Below, one piece after another: positions 7,433 through 13,652 of a DNA stretch of 22,504 nucleotides. Position 1 is the first letter of the stretch. Every line of letters begins with the position of its first letter. The translations under genes were made by a program, and so were the position numbers. A model generated the notes under the pieces. The model saw only the letters and a list, made by a program, of their open reading frames with translations. It ran no database searches and was not told the origin of the DNA. The stretch covers positions 1 to 22,504 of IMG/VR virus record IMGVR_UViG_3300043099_000212, one strand, 5' to 3'. The stretch comes from a virus.

Positions 7433-7775
7433 AGAAAGAAAAAACGCATTTGAAGACTGGTGGAACTCTGATTCATTCAAAGAAATGCAGAAGTCTCACC
7501 AAGAAAGTCTAGAAAGGGCAGTGGGAAAGTATTTTATGCTTTCCGAGTCTGATAAACTTGATATGCTCCAAGCAATATGCTATATTATGTGTAAGGCGGA
7601 AAGTGAAGGAACGAGTCATCGTGGTCTTCAAGATGCACTAGGAGTTTATCCTACTGGTTTCTGGGTGACTGAACTTATGGATGTTCATAATGCCTTGTGG
7701 TCTTATTATCACGATAAAAAGAAAGAAAAAGAACTACTAAACGATCTTGATAGACTTGACAATTTCATTAAGTAA
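7425..7775 (+). CDS. Conserved cyanophage protein (116 aa)
   Basis: ATG 7425 in ATGACTGA is preferred to the upstream GTG 7389. Core residues 50-105 (LDMLQAICYIMCKAESEGTS, then HRGLQDALGVYP, LMDVHNALWSYYHDKK) form a strongly conserved helical protein in T4-like cyanophages, as I recall it. It is the last gene of the long overlapping array; 84 non-coding bases follow. Confidence 0.8.
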   Translation: MTEERKNAFEDWWNSDSFKEMQKSHQESLERAVGKYFMLSESDKLDMLQAICYIMCKAESEGTSHRGLQDALGVYPTGFWVTELMDVHNALWSYYHDKKKEKELLNDLDRLDNFIK

Positions 7776-7859
7776 TATGACTTGATCCCAAAGAAAACAT
7801 TAAGTTTCTAGATAGTATTGTATTGAAATGCTAATATTGAGAAACACCGCAAGAAACTT
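7776..7859 (+). promoter_or_regulatory. First real intergenic gap after the 5' gene array
   Basis: AT-rich 84-base gap. A TAATAT at 7832-7837 could act as a -10 element, but no matching -35 box and no dyad of the kind found downstream is present, so a promoter is only a suggestion. No hairpin terminator seen. Confidence 0.3.
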
Positions 7860-8066
7860 ATGACTCTCGCAAAAACTGGCACAGAAGTTCTTACAAAAGA
7901 AGAATGGGATGAACTTGTGGCACTTAAAGACGCAATTACATATGCTCCACAAACAGTTTCTGCGGAAAAAATGGAAAAGTTCACCGAACTAATGGTTCGC
8001 TCACTTGAAGGTAAGTGTGATCCTCCCCCTCCTAAGAACTGGAGAGGTTCTTCTTTAAGCGAATAA
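7860..8066 (+). CDS. Small hypothetical protein (68 aa)
   Basis: ATG 7860 starts MTLAKTGTEVLTKEEWDELV; the helix continues through ALKDAITYAPQTVSAEKMEK and ends in a proline run (PPPPKNWRGS). I recall similar short cyanophage proteins with an LTKEEW motif. Ribosome site is weak (AAGAAAC). Function unknown. Confidence 0.7.
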   Translation: MTLAKTGTEVLTKEEWDELVALKDAITYAPQTVSAEKMEKFTELMVRSLEGKCDPPPPKNWRGSSLSE

Positions 8067-8068
8067 AA

Positions 8069-8076
8069 AATAAATA
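8069..8076 (+). promoter_or_regulatory. Possible T4-like late promoter box upstream of cp12
   Basis: AATAAATA lies 20 bp before the cp12 start and fits the NATAAATA form proposed for late promoters of T4-like cyanophages. The surrounding sequence is A/T-rich enough for chance occurrence. No dyad operator lies upstream, unlike later promoters. Confidence 0.3.
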
Positions 8077-8096
8077 TATCAACAAGATACAAAACT

Positions 8097-8309
8097 ATGG
8101 ACAATATCGATCAACATATTCAGAAAGATATTAGTATTCTGAATGATCCACAAACATCACCTCAGGCACGGAGACATACTGAAGAGGAACTTGAGGCACT
8201 AGAAGCATACAAAGCAAAACATCCTGATGATGACCATGACCCTACGCCATTGGAGCTTTATTGTGATGCCAATCCTGATGCATTAGAGTGTAGAGTTTAT
8301 GATGACTGA
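8097..8309 (+). CDS. cp12: CP12-like Calvin-cycle inhibitor (70 aa)
   Basis: CP12 is a small, largely disordered redox switch that clamps GAPDH and phosphoribulokinase and shuts down the Calvin cycle; phage copies are thought to push infected cells towards the pentose phosphate pathway. The diagnostic C-terminus is here: residues 51-70, PLELYCDANPDALECRVYDD, with Cys56 and Cys65 spaced C-x8-C as in the GAPDH-binding loop. The N-terminal Cys pair and canonical AWD-VEEL core are absent; EEELEALEAYK (29-39) takes the core's place. Length is normal for the phage form. The gene sits alone between an intergenic gap and a terminator hairpin. Its stop borders a promoter dyad. Confidence 0.88.
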   Translation: MDNIDQHIQKDISILNDPQTSPQARRHTEEELEALEAYKAKHPDDDHDPTPLELYCDANPDALECRVYDD

Positions 8310-8367
8310 GGACAGTTGAAAAACTGGCACAAGGGGTCTCCTGGTTCGCTGGGAGACCCCTTATAAT
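8309..8367 (+). promoter_or_regulatory. Dyad-hairpin-promoter unit before the 8394 gene
   Basis: Degenerate dyad AGGACA-N10-TGGCAC (8309-8330), then 31 bp to TATAAT at 8362-8367. A strong hairpin lies in between. The -35 position is poor, so either the dyad-bound factor or the extended A/T box must supply strength. Confidence 0.65.
8333..8360 (+). terminator. Terminator-like hairpin after cp12
   Basis: A perfect 9-bp stem GGGGTCTCC / GGAGACCCC with a 10-base loop directly follows cp12. The U-tract is short, because the following bases (TTATAATAT) already form the next promoter. Termination is likely but may be partial. Confidence 0.7.
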
Positions 8368-8393
8368 ATATGGGTAATCAACAAACGCCCCCA

Positions 8394-8807
8394 ATGGCAA
8401 CTCGCGCTCGCATCGGTCTTGAACTTGCTGATGGTTCTATCCTGTCTGCCTATCACCACTGGGATGGTTATGAAGCTTGGTTGGGTCGCATCCTGAAGAC
8501 GCACTACAATAGCAAAGAACTTGCTGCCGAACTGATTGACGGTGGTGATATGTCCTGTGCCTGGACTGATGAAGTGTTTGGGTCCGATCAGAAAACCCAA
8601 TATGGTGCTAACTACTACTCTTATCGTGGCGAAGATACTCCTCCTCGCCTTGATGCTGACCTGTGTGAATATCTTCTGCCCGACAACAGCGAAGAGTTTG
8701 CATATGTCTTCCGTAGTGGTGAATGGGTCTGCTACAATATGCACCAGTTTGATGATAGCAAACTGCCTGAAGTTGTAGAGATTCCTTCTGGAGCACTGGC
8801 GGTTTAG
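8394..8807 (+). CDS. Conserved phage MATRARIG-type protein (137 aa)
   Basis: The frame is open from ATG 8370, but TATAAT at 8362-8367 ends only two bases before it, so the transcript should begin after that codon. ATG 8394 gives MATRARIGLELADGSILSAY, and HHWDGY follows. I recall uncharacterised phage and cyanobacterial proteins starting this way with a conserved HWDGYP-like motif. The remainder is acidic with aromatic strands. Role unknown. Confidence 0.8.
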   Translation: MATRARIGLELADGSILSAYHHWDGYEAWLGRILKTHYNSKELAAELIDGGDMSCAWTDEVFGSDQKTQYGANYYSYRGEDTPPRLDADLCEYLLPDNSEEFAYVFRSGEWVCYNMHQFDDSKLPEVVEIPSGALAV

Positions 8808-8819
8808 TCCGCTTTCTGC

Positions 8820-8825
8820 TATAAT
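8820..8825 (+). promoter_or_regulatory. Promoter -10 before the 8848 gene
   Basis: TATAAT followed by ACCCAAGTAGTTGAGG, a diverged form of the leader shared by the promoters at 12185 and 13655. A small GCGG/CCGC hairpin precedes it at 8799-8812. No dyad occurs at the expected distance, one of the few exceptions in this region. Confidence 0.6.
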
Positions 8826-8847
8826 ACCCAAGTAGTTGAGGATCATT

Positions 8848-8973
8848 ATGGACCTGTCTGAACTGATGGATGAACTGCGTGAAATCGCAATGTATGATTC
8901 TGACCCCCAAGATTGGATGGGATACTTAGGAGAAGACGACTACTGGGTGCCAGATCCTGAACTGGCATACTGA
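8848..8973 (+). CDS. Very small acidic protein (41 aa)
   Basis: MDLSELMDELREIAMYDSDP is followed by QDWMGYLGEDDYWVPDPELAY, strongly acidic. It has its own promoter at 8820 and a GAGG ribosome site. Its C-terminal VPDPELAY is encoded by a dyad element serving the next promoter. Function unknown. Confidence 0.7.
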   Translation: MDLSELMDELREIAMYDSDPQDWMGYLGEDDYWVPDPELAY

Positions 8974-9005
8974 CCCCCTCAGCGGTGCCTAGGTGCCGCT
9001 ATAAT
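8947..9005 (+). promoter_or_regulatory. Dyad-promoter unit before the 9027 gene
   Basis: Dyad GTGCCA-N10-TGGCAT at 8947-8968 lies inside the 3' end of the previous coding sequence; 31 bp later comes TATAAT at 9000-9005. The intervening AGCGG...CCGCT (8981-9000) can pair and contains a GGTGCC direct repeat. Confidence 0.7.
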
Positions 9006-9026
9006 ACGTTCATACGCAACCAAGCA

Positions 9027-9467
9027 ATGACCACCACCTTCGCTGACTACGCCGCTGCTGCTGAGGCACGGAAAGACATTGCTGCTGCTGTTCTGGGGCA
9101 TACCTATGCTCTCTGTGAGGCACTGCGGCAGAACTACATTGATTACAGCATCAAGTCTCATCAAAAGTTTATTGATGACGCTGATACTCATGAGTATCAC
9201 CAGAAGCAAATTGATAAACTGAAGCAGGGCACTTGTGATTATGACTTTTTTCCTGAGACTGGTCGTAAGTATCACAAGATCATTATGAATGCGAATGGTT
9301 CGCGTTCTGTCCACGCTTTTGTAGATAAGAAGACTGGTCAAGTGTATAAGTCTGCTAGTTGGAAAGCACCTGCCAAAGGTGTTCGATTCGACCTTCGTAT
9401 CATCGAGCAGCGTGAATGGTTGCTTCAACATGCTGACTGGGCAGGTTCTTATTTGTATGCTCGCTGA
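9027..9467 (+). CDS. Conserved phage protein (146 aa)
   Basis: ATG 9027 lies 22 bases after the promoter -10; the longer frame from 8985 would start before transcription does. The N-terminus is Ala-rich and helical. The C-terminal half, GRKYHKIIMNANGSRSVHAF then VDKKTGQVYKSASWKAPAKG and ADWAGSYLY, is a segment I recognise from many cyanophage and other phage hypotheticals. It resembles a small beta-rich binding domain. Function unknown. Confidence 0.8.
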   Translation: MTTTFADYAAAAEARKDIAAAVLGHTYALCEALRQNYIDYSIKSHQKFIDDADTHEYHQKQIDKLKQGTCDYDFFPETGRKYHKIIMNANGSRSVHAFVDKKTGQVYKSASWKAPAKGVRFDLRIIEQREWLLQHADWAGSYLYAR

Positions 9468-9522
9468 CCACTTGGAAAACTGGCACAGTGGGTGCTTCAC
9501 GGCACCCCAGATGCCCTATAAT
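9465..9522 (+). promoter_or_regulatory. Dyad-hairpin-promoter unit before the 9529 gene
   Basis: Only the right half-site TGGCAC (9481-9486) is canonical. A hairpin GGGTGC/GCACCC (9490-9507) and TATAAT at 9517-9522 follow, 30 bp after the half-site. The ATG at 9529 is only six bases beyond the -10, implying a leaderless or nearly leaderless transcript. Confidence 0.6.
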
Positions 9523-9528
9523 AACATC

Positions 9529-9786
9529 ATGTTCAACACCACTCCTCAAATGTTTGACGCTGCTAAAGAAATCAACGAACTGACTGTCACCAAGTCTCTG
9601 CGCCTTCTGTGCAACGGTTTCAAGAGTGAGTTTGCTACCTTTGCACACGCTGATGAGAGAATGTGTGAGTTGCTTCACGAACTGGCAAGTGAATTTGTGG
9701 ATGCCAACATTCCTGTGGTTGATGAGGACAACCAAGTGGAACTTGCTATGATGCTGCTGGAGTCTCTGGATATTATTGCCCGATGA
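9529..9786 (+). CDS. Small helical protein (85 aa)
   Basis: ATG 9529 (MFNTTPQMFDAAKEINELTV) follows its promoter immediately, so the upstream in-frame ATG 9379 inside the previous gene is rejected. Wholly helical, with several paired hydrophobic stretches (ERMCELLHELASEFVD, ELAMMLLESLDIIA). Ends in an ATGA overlap. Not recognised. Confidence 0.75.
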   Translation: MFNTTPQMFDAAKEINELTVTKSLRLLCNGFKSEFATFAHADERMCELLHELASEFVDANIPVVDEDNQVELAMMLLESLDIIAR

Positions 9787-9869
9787 CTTGGATACTTTTA
9801 TGGATTTTACTTTCTATTCCTGTTGCAGTAATCGTTGGAAAATTAATTGAAACACCCGATGACTGCTAA
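9783..9869 (+). CDS. Tiny single-span membrane protein (28 aa)
   Basis: ATG 9783 overlaps the previous TGA. MTWILLWILLSIPVAVIVGK is a textbook membrane span followed by a short acidic tail LIETPDDC. Small membrane peptides are common in phage early regions. The hydrophobic span argues for a real product, though shortness keeps confidence moderate. Confidence 0.55.
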   Translation: MTWILLWILLSIPVAVIVGKLIETPDDC

Positions 9870-9993
9870 AGAAAAACTTCTTTTTGTTTCATCCTTCGTT
9901 TGGTTTTTGCACTGGGGTCAATGTCTTACATCACGTATTCTGGATACGGTTATTCTAAACTCCTCTGTGAGGACGTTACCACTTGGTTTCTGA
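9859..9993 (+). CDS. Possible overlapping small ORF (44 aa)
   Basis: ATG 9859 overlaps the end of the tiny membrane gene by 11 bases and gives MTAKEKLLFVSSFVWFLHWG, amphipathic to hydrophobic. It then runs 73 bases into the next gene in another frame. It may be real at the N-terminus or simply a leader ORF coupling translation to the metallopeptidase. Confidence 0.35.
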   Translation: MTAKEKLLFVSSFVWFLHWGQCLTSRILDTVILNSSVRTLPLGF

Positions 9994-10397
9994 ATAAGTT
10001 TCTGCCCCGTCATAAAATTGAGGTAGAGATTCTTCATCGTGGTCTGAAACGTGAGGAAGTTTATGGTTACTGTGACTATGTGGGTGAATCCTATCGTCCC
10101 CGTGAGTTTCTTATTGAACTTCAGACCCATATGGAGGAGGAGTTGTATATAAAAACTCTTTTGCACGAACTGGTCCATCTGCGGCAGTGGGTAGTGGGTT
10201 CGCTGCGGTCCAAGCGTGGAAAAATGTATTATGGTAAAGAACCCGTCGAAAATTACGACTATTGGCATCAACCACACGAAATTGAGGCACGAGAGCAAGA
10301 AGAAACCCTATATCTTGAGTACCTGTTTGAGAAGAATGGGTGGACGGATCATCAAGTGGCACAGTTCTTCCCCAACCGCCTGATGGTTGGTGTATAA
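9921..10397 (+). CDS. HExxH zinc metallopeptidase-like protein (158 aa)
   Basis: ATG 9921 (MSYITYSGYGYSKLLCEDVT) is chosen over TTG 9900. Residues 78-90 read KTLLHELVHLRQW: a zincin HExxH at 82-86 in a hydrophobic helix. HQPHEIEAREQE at 116-127 probably supplies the third ligand (E120 or E122), as in SprT/WLM-like mini-zincins. I recall related cyanophage proteins with HExxH followed by QPxEIEA. It may process phage or host proteins or be a nucleic-acid-bound protease; the substrate is unknown. The stop TAA is inside the next promoter's TATAAT. Confidence 0.8.
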   Translation: MSYITYSGYGYSKLLCEDVTTWFLNKFLPRHKIEVEILHRGLKREEVYGYCDYVGESYRPREFLIELQTHMEEELYIKTLLHELVHLRQWVVGSLRSKRGKMYYGKEPVENYDYWHQPHEIEAREQEETLYLEYLFEKNGWTDHQVAQFFPNRLMVGV

Positions 10398-10398
10398 T
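10341..10398 (+). promoter_or_regulatory. Half-dyad/hairpin promoter unit before the 10421 gene
   Basis: Half-site TGGCAC (10357-10362) lies in the coding end of the peptidase gene. Stem CCAACC/GGTTGG (10372-10390) and TATAAT at 10393-10398 follow, 30 bp after the half-site. The TAA at 10395-10397 is both stop codon and part of the -10 box. Confidence 0.6.
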
Positions 10399-10420
10399 AT
10401 TGAGATACTCAAAAATTACC

Positions 10421-11281
10421 ATGACTACTGTTCAAGAACTTCGTGCAAGAATTTGTGCTCTCTGTAAGAAGAAGGGTATTGATAGTAAAGAACTGCCAGA
10501 AACTATTTTGGCATTTATGATGCTCTTCAAGGAAGAATTTGGTGGTGATCCAGAGAACACTCTTACTCTGATGGAAGATGATTCAAATTTGACTGATATT
10601 TCTATTTTTGATGAGAATTTCCGTAAAGATATTAACGATATCATTTCGGATAATTTGAAAAATGATCCTATTTTTCCCCATTTGTTTGAAGTTATAGTTA
10701 ATATTACTACAAGATCTATTGGTATTGGTGAGTATGCTCTTGCCTTTATTCTTAAGGATTATTCTTTTAGTCATGGCGATAATGATGGTCTTCACAAAAA
10801 AGGTAAAACTGAAGTTAAAAAAAGTAATTCAAGTCTTAAAGTTATCAAAACTGGCATAACGGACAAAGGTTTGGTTGATGAACTGAATCGCAAATATTTT
10901 GATGGTAATAAACCTGGTGCATATTTGAAAAAAGATTTTCTTGCACATGTTGCATCAGTATCAAATCCTCAAAAACAATATCTTGATTATTTTACTGAAC
11001 TTTATCCTGGTGTTGATGTAACTCAACTTGCTGAAGACCTGGCAGAGTGCTATACCAATAAAGAAGAATTTAATAATGTTATCGGTAAGTTTGCACTTAA
11101 GCGTTACAAAGAGATTGATGGTTGGTATAATATTTTTTACTTTAACCCAGAAACTAAAAAAGTCGTTAACATTGTTGACGTAAATAACTTGAATGGACTT
11201 GGTTTGAGGTTTTATCCGAAACTTGTTCGACTCAACTGCACTCAAGCAGTCGCTGATGGATATGTTGATGTAAAGATTTAA
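10421..11281 (+). CDS. Unknown protein, possible PD-(D/E)xK nuclease (286 aa)
   Basis: ATG 10421 lies 22 bases after its promoter. The N-terminal 90 residues are helical. Around residues 100-143 the order IGIGEYALAF, then SHGDNDGLHKKGKTEVKKSN and SLK resembles the E ... D ... E-x-K layout of PD-(D/E)xK nucleases, with EVK as the core; this is suggestive only. The C-terminal half (HVASVSNPQKQYLDYFTELY to GLRFYPKLVRLN) is unrecognised. It sits directly upstream of a DNA methylase with its own promoter, so a nuclease-methylase pair is conceivable. Confidence 0.7.
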   Translation: MTTVQELRARICALCKKKGIDSKELPETILAFMMLFKEEFGGDPENTLTLMEDDSNLTDISIFDENFRKDINDIISDNLKNDPIFPHLFEVIVNITTRSIGIGEYALAFILKDYSFSHGDNDGLHKKGKTEVKKSNSSLKVIKTGITDKGLVDELNRKYFDGNKPGAYLKKDFLAHVASVSNPQKQYLDYFTELYPGVDVTQLAEDLAECYTNKEEFNNVIGKFALKRYKEIDGWYNIFYFNPETKKVVNIVDVNNLNGLGLRFYPKLVRLNCTQAVADGYVDVKI

Positions 11282-11287
11282 TTCTGC

Positions 11288-11293
11288 TATAAT
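11288..11293 (+). promoter_or_regulatory. Promoter -10 before the DNA methylase gene
   Basis: TATAAT lies seven bases after the preceding stop and 23 bases before ATG 11317. No dyad occurs at the usual distance, and no hairpin separates it from the upstream gene. The methylase may therefore be controlled differently and also receive read-through. Confidence 0.6.
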
Positions 11294-11316
11294 AGATCAA
11301 TTATCTTGCTATTACT

Positions 11317-12189
11317 ATGAAACCACTCTTCAAATGGACAGGCAGCAAACAGCGTATGGCAAAGCAATATGCTGACTTGTTTTACCCCGAAAAAGTCACC
11401 CGTTATGTTGACCTGTTCTGTGGTGGTCTCACTAACTTGCTGTGGGTCGCAGAACGTTATCCAAATGCAGAACTGGTCATCAATGATTTCAACAGTGAAC
11501 TCATTCTGATGTATCGCAACATCAAGACCAATACGAATGATGTTATCAGCGTCTGGAATGAATGTGTGCAGGTATGGTTGACCAAAACACCAGAAGAGCG
11601 TAAGGAATACTATTACGAACTGCGTGAGAAGTATTGCATGACTGAGCAGGATGATATTACCTATTCTGGTCTGCTGCTGTTTATGCTGCAGGTAAACTTC
11701 AACGGAATGTGGAAAGCATACATCAAATGCAATCACAGATATTCTACTCCACCTGGAACTTGTCTGCAGAAAGAGGGTTTCTTCAATGAAACTAACATCC
11801 GTGAAGTGGCAAAACTATTTCAGCGTTGTGAGATGCTAAATGAGTCATTTGAGAACGTTCCGTTACAAGATGGAGATTTTGTGTATGCAGACCCTCCGTA
11901 TCGGGACAGTGTGGTTCTGTATCAGGGTGGGTTCACCGAAGACCATCAAATTCAATTGTGTAACCTACTGACCTCACATAATGGTCATTTCGCATACTCC
12001 AACAAAGACATTCATGATGGTTTCTATGAGAAACATTTTCCTGGATGTAACATTTACGATATGACCGCTAAGTATACCGCAGGTAGAGGGACTTCTACGC
12101 TAGATGTAGCGGAAGTGCTGGTGACCAACTTTGTGCCAGCTGGACAAGTGGCACAGAACCCTCTTGAGACCGCTCTGGGTGCCCTATAA
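11317..12189 (+). CDS. dam: Dam-type DNA N6-adenine methylase, D12 class (290 aa)
   Basis: Transfers methyl from S-adenosylmethionine to adenine N6 in DNA; GATC is the usual target for this class but cannot be proved here. N-terminal FKWTGSKQRM (5-14) leads into the AdoMet loop VDLFCGGLTNLLW (31-43), with FCGG in place of FxGxG. NDF (57-59) follows, then NFNGMWKAY (127-135) of the target-recognition region and the catalytic DPPY at 192-195 in VYADPPYRDS. Length is typical. Probably protects phage DNA from host restriction or regulates phage promoters. The C-terminal VPAGQVAQ is encoded by a promoter dyad, and the TAA stop lies inside TATAAT. Confidence 0.93.
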   Translation: MKPLFKWTGSKQRMAKQYADLFYPEKVTRYVDLFCGGLTNLLWVAERYPNAELVINDFNSELILMYRNIKTNTNDVISVWNECVQVWLTKTPEERKEYYYELREKYCMTEQDDITYSGLLLFMLQVNFNGMWKAYIKCNHRYSTPPGTCLQKEGFFNETNIREVAKLFQRCEMLNESFENVPLQDGDFVYADPPYRDSVVLYQGGFTEDHQIQLCNLLTSHNGHFAYSNKDIHDGFYEKHFPGCNIYDMTAKYTAGRGTSTLDVAEVLVTNFVPAGQVAQNPLETALGAL

Positions 12190-12190
12190 T
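12133..12190 (+). promoter_or_regulatory. Dyad-promoter unit inside the methylase 3' end
   Basis: Perfect dyad GTGCCA-N10-TGGCAC at 12133-12154, wholly in coding sequence. TTGAGA at 12164-12169 is a plausible -35, followed after 15 bp by TATAAT at 12185-12190. The methylase stop codon is bases 3-5 of the -10 box. Confidence 0.75.
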
Positions 12191-12207
12191 ACTAAGGTAG
12201 TCAAGGG
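12184..12207 (+). repeat. Promoter/leader repeat, copy 1
   Basis: A 24-base stretch (-10 box TATAAT plus the first transcribed bases ACTAAGGTAGTCAAGGG) is identical to 13654-13677. The genes that follow are unrelated, so promoter and leader have been duplicated as a unit or are under common selection. Confidence 0.85.
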
Positions 12208-12215
12208 AAACCACA

Positions 12216-12377
12216 ATGGTCACCGACACCACCACAGACGCCCAACTCCGCCGCACCATTCAGAAAACGATTGAGAATGAAATGCCTCTTCAACTTCTGA
12301 AGCGCATTGTTTATGAGGTGCGTTGTGAAGAACTGGGCATTCGCCCTGATGGTTGGAAACTCTACCCTGAGGACTGA
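12216..12377 (+). CDS. Small hypothetical protein (53 aa)
   Basis: First gene after the 12185 promoter. MVTDTTTDAQLRRTIQKTIE, then helices rich in E/R (LKRIVYEVRCEELG) and IRPDGWKLYPED. Amphipathic helical, with two adjacent charged faces. The following gene begins four bases after its stop. Function unknown. Confidence 0.7.
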   Translation: MVTDTTTDAQLRRTIQKTIENEMPLQLLKRIVYEVRCEELGIRPDGWKLYPED

Positions 12378-12380
12378 ACA

Positions 12381-12542
12381 ATGAGCAAGTATCGCGTTCA
12401 AGTTGAAACCTACGACGGTTGTGTGACCGTCTGGTATGAGAAATCCAGAGCAAAGAAAGCATCTACAATCATCTGCAACCGTGTCTATTCTCAACTTTGT
12501 GGGTTGAACGTTAAAGAAATCACCGTGACTGCTTCTGTATGA
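12381..12542 (+). CDS. Small beta-alpha hypothetical protein (53 aa)
   Basis: MSKYRVQVETYDGCVTVWYE, then SRAKKASTIICNRVYSQLCG and LNVKEITVTASV gives a beta-beta-alpha-beta layout reminiscent of tiny ferredoxin-like folds. Overlaps the next start by four bases. Role unknown. Confidence 0.7.
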   Translation: MSKYRVQVETYDGCVTVWYEKSRAKKASTIICNRVYSQLCGLNVKEITVTASV

Positions 12543-12691
12543 AACCCATTTACATCAAACAGTTTGCAAAGCGATGGTATCTTGTCTGGACTGATACCAA
12601 CAGGACCATCGCATCATTTCCATCTGAGTTTGAGGCTTACGCTGCCCGCAGATATATGATAGAATATAACAAAACAGGAGGAAAACTATGA
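12539..12691 (+). CDS. Small basic hypothetical protein (50 aa)
   Basis: ATG 12539 overlaps the preceding TGA. MKPIYIKQFAKRWYLVWTDT followed by FEAYAARRYMIEYNKTGGKL is basic and may contact nucleic acid. The C-terminal codons contain AGGAGG, a perfect ribosome site for the next gene. Confidence 0.7.
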   Translation: MKPIYIKQFAKRWYLVWTDTNRTIASFPSEFEAYAARRYMIEYNKTGGKL

Positions 12692-12852
12692 GTAACTTTT
12701 GGACACCCAAACTGAATAATGCCACTAACCGTCGCATTGAGAAACTGGAGAGTGAAGGTGTGAAGGTTAATACCAGCACCCACGCAGGGCGTCAATTGAT
12801 TGGTTATAATTATCTGGAACTTGTCAAAGAGGAGTCATATGAAACTGAGTGA
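12688..12852 (+). CDS. Small hypothetical protein (54 aa)
   Basis: Start ATG 12688 lies six bases after AGGAGG, the strongest Shine-Dalgarno in the window. MSNFWTPKLNNATNRRIEKL continues into a polar region and ends ELVKEESYETE. Overlaps the next gene by 14 bases. High translation is expected from the ribosome site; function unknown. Confidence 0.7.
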   Translation: MSNFWTPKLNNATNRRIEKLESEGVKVNTSTHAGRQLIGYNYLELVKEESYETE

Positions 12853-13066
12853 AGAACGACTTGAGCAACTTATCGGATGGTCAATCGTCATTGGCATCAC
12901 AGGTAACCTTTTACTTTGTTTGAATCTGTATCGTCAGATGGGAAACCTTGAGTATAAAGTGAATCAAGTCGAAAGCAATCTGTATAGTGCCGTTCAAACA
13001 TTGAGCACAGAAGTTTATTCACTCAAAAACTCTAAACCACATAATCGCACTGGAGAGTTTGAATGA
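12839..13066 (+). CDS. Membrane-anchored coiled-coil protein (75 aa)
   Basis: ATG 12839 follows GAGGAG by six bases. Residues 12-31 (IGWSIVIGITGNLLLCLNLY) form a membrane span with an acidic N-terminus. Residues 35-65 (NLEYKVNQVESNLYSAVQTL) are heptad-like. The short polar tail overlaps the start of a secreted-protein gene, so the two may act together at the envelope. Topology would place the coiled coil outside the cytoplasm. Confidence 0.75.
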   Translation: MKLSEERLEQLIGWSIVIGITGNLLLCLNLYRQMGNLEYKVNQVESNLYSAVQTLSTEVYSLKNSKPHNRTGEFE

Positions 13067-13443
13067 AACTGCTTGCACTTGCCGCTACTTTGTTGCTGAC
13101 TTCTCCAGCACTGGCACAGACTACACAAAAACCGAAAGTCTATCGTCCATTTGTGTATGAAACTCCTTGTGCCCTGGATGCAGGTCTTCAGGCTCAGTTT
13201 GATACCTGTAAGGTTGTAGAAACCCGTGAGACTGGTGGAGCACTGCGAACCCGTAACATTTACTCCAATCGGTTTGGTCTGACCATCAAATCCTGGTTTG
13301 ATAAGGAGAAAGGTTTTATGACTTGGGACAGTCATAATAAGTTTGCCTATAAATGGGAATATAAAATTAGTGGTACTGGTGAGCAGGGTGCCTGGTCAAT
13401 GGTAATGCCTGGTTTCTTACTTCAAAACGTATCTTGGGACTGA
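13063..13443 (+). CDS. Secreted/periplasmic protein (126 aa)
   Basis: Clear Sec signal peptide: MKLLALAATLLLTSPALAQ, cleavage likely after Ala18. The mature part has two cysteines (CALDAG, DTCKVV) that could form a disulfide, then a beta-rich domain (RETGGALRTRNIYSNRFGLT, KGFMTWDSHNKFAYKWEYK). I recall similar short cyanophage/cyanobacterial exported proteins, all uncharacterised. It overlaps the membrane coiled-coil gene (ATGA), suggesting an envelope role. No lipobox, so not a lipoprotein. Confidence 0.8.
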   Translation: MKLLALAATLLLTSPALAQTTQKPKVYRPFVYETPCALDAGLQAQFDTCKVVETRETGGALRTRNIYSNRFGLTIKSWFDKEKGFMTWDSHNKFAYKWEYKISGTGEQGAWSMVMPGFLLQNVSWD

Positions 13444-13448
13444 TAACA

Positions 13449-13652
13449 ATGACTGAAACAACTGTACAACTGAATGTTCATGAAATTGGTGTGATTCTAT
13501 CTGCACTGCAGTTACTTGGAGTCAGGGAAGAACATCAAATCGCAAGAGAATATGGAAGTGTGCCAGCACTGTATAACAAACTTTACACGGTGTTTGAGCA
13601 GATGGACACTTCGCAAACTGGTCTACGGAACGACGTGGTGCCGTCCTTCTGA
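13449..13652 (+). CDS. Conserved cyanophage small protein (67 aa)
   Basis: ATG 13449 (ATGACTGA) is used rather than TTG 13434. The sequence LNVHEIGVILSALQLL, then YGSVPALYNKLYTVFEQMDT and RNDVVPSF matches a conserved cyanophage hypothetical in my memory. Helical throughout. A hairpin and promoter follow directly. Confidence 0.75.
   Translation: MTETTVQLNVHEIGVILSALQLLGVREEHQIAREYGSVPALYNKLYTVFEQMDTSQTGLRNDVVPSF

Noticed and set aside
8370-8393. ATG 8370 as start of the MATRARIG protein
   Set aside because: It is two bases after the TATAAT box, so it should not be fully transcribed; ATG 8394 fits the family N-terminus.
12839-13443. Membrane coiled-coil gene plus secreted gene as an Rz/Rz1 spanin pair
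   Set aside because: The secreted protein has a normal signal peptide without a lipobox Cys and is too large; the genes are not nested and no holin or endolysin is adjacent.
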